Positions 49,129 to 49,183 of a stretch of DNA of 49,183 nucleotides are shown piece after piece. Below the pieces are notes generated by a model, which saw only the letters and a program-made list of their open reading frames with translations, was not told the DNA's origin and ran no database searches. The position numbers and the translations under genes are program-made. The DNA comes from Cohnella sp. (GTDB lineage: Bacteria; Bacillota; Bacilli; Paenibacillales; Paenibacillaceae). The DNA is taken from positions 1 to 49,183 of the forward strand of contig JAQBPQ010000097.1 in the NCBI GenBank assembly GCA_028287445.1, in the 5' to 3' direction. Each line of letters starts with the position of its first letter. Position 1 is the first letter of the stretch.

Positions 49129-49183
49129 TTATAATCGTCTCCTACAACGATAGTTGGTTCTGCGCGGCAGGGTCTGATGCTTA

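Noticed and set aside
49129-49183. T-box leader of ileS
   Set aside because: Only about 50 bases remain; none of the T-box core elements are visible, so it cannot be supported.
1-49183. Phage, insertion sequences, toxin-antitoxin or defence system
   Set aside because: No transposase, integrase, tRNA-adjacent attachment site or known defence protein was seen; PIN-PhoH is the chromosomal YlaK type without an adjacent antitoxin.

Overview
The window is chromosomal DNA of a moderately GC-rich, endospore-forming Firmicute. It carries spoVD, spoVE, spoIIGA, sigE, sigG, a RsfA/GerR-type regulator, bacillithiol synthase bshC, a DNPR-type (meso-diaminopimelate) murE and DUF2626/YlaH/YlmC-type proteins. 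Gene content, gene order, frequent TTG/GTG starts and strong AAGGAGG ribosome binding sites point to Paenibacillaceae (Paenibacillus/Cohnella/Thermobacillus relatives) rather than Bacillus itself. This is an inference from families and synteny, not from a database search.

Layout. 1-3.4 kb: 3' part of thiI, two divergent TerC-family membrane proteins and a LiaI-like membrane protein. 3.4-9.9 kb: the typA/yla block (typA, ylaH, a small unknown, an LCP-family enzyme, a pyridoxamine-phosphate-oxidase-like protein, a YhcN/YlaJ lipoprotein on the other strand, PIN-PhoH ylaK). 9.9-14.6 kb: less conserved genes, including an unknown protein, a lone solute-binding protein, a secreted coiled-coil protein, a MidA-type methyltransferase and DUF2626. 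14.8-18.8 kb: gerR-like regulator, panE, DUF3397 and bshC. 18.9-21.4 kb: adenosylhomocysteinase and a DUF4349 lipoprotein, set between bshC and mraZ where Bacillus subtilis has neither. 21.5-41.5 kb: the division and cell wall (dcw) cluster mraZ-rsmH-ftsL-pbpB-spoVD-murE-murF-mraY-murD-spoVE-murG-murB-murA-divIB-ftsA-ftsZ, all on the + strand. 41.9-44.6 kb: spoIIGA-sigE-sigG. 44.7-49.1 kb: a His/Tyr/Pro-rich probable spore protein, then ylmC-pgeF-ylmE-sepF-ylmG-ylmH-divIVA. The last bases lie in the leader of whatever follows, by synteny probably ileS.

How the genes work together. The dcw genes make lipid-linked peptidoglycan precursors (MurA-F, MraY, MurG), polymerise and cross-link them (SpoVE/PBP2B/SpoVD) and place the septum (FtsA, FtsZ, SepF, DivIB, FtsL, DivIVA). 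Sporulation reuses the locus: SpoVD/SpoVE make cortex, SpoIIGA matures sigma-E in the mother cell and sigma-G runs late forespore expression.

No mobile element, phage, CRISPR array, rRNA or tRNA was seen. The most interesting signals are regulatory: (i) spoVD and sigG both have their Shine-Dalgarno sequence complementary to DNA just upstream, so read-through RNA should be poorly translated, and sigG has a sigma-F-type promoter placed so that its own transcript escapes this; (ii) a 60-bp hairpin-bearing direct repeat between sigE and sigG; (iii) four 10-bp-phased MraZ boxes before mraZ; (iv) a dispersed 32-34-bp palindrome present three times next to terminators; (v) a duplicated hairpin unit in the divIB leader; (vi) the two redox-switch cysteines of SpoVD at exactly positions 332 and 351.
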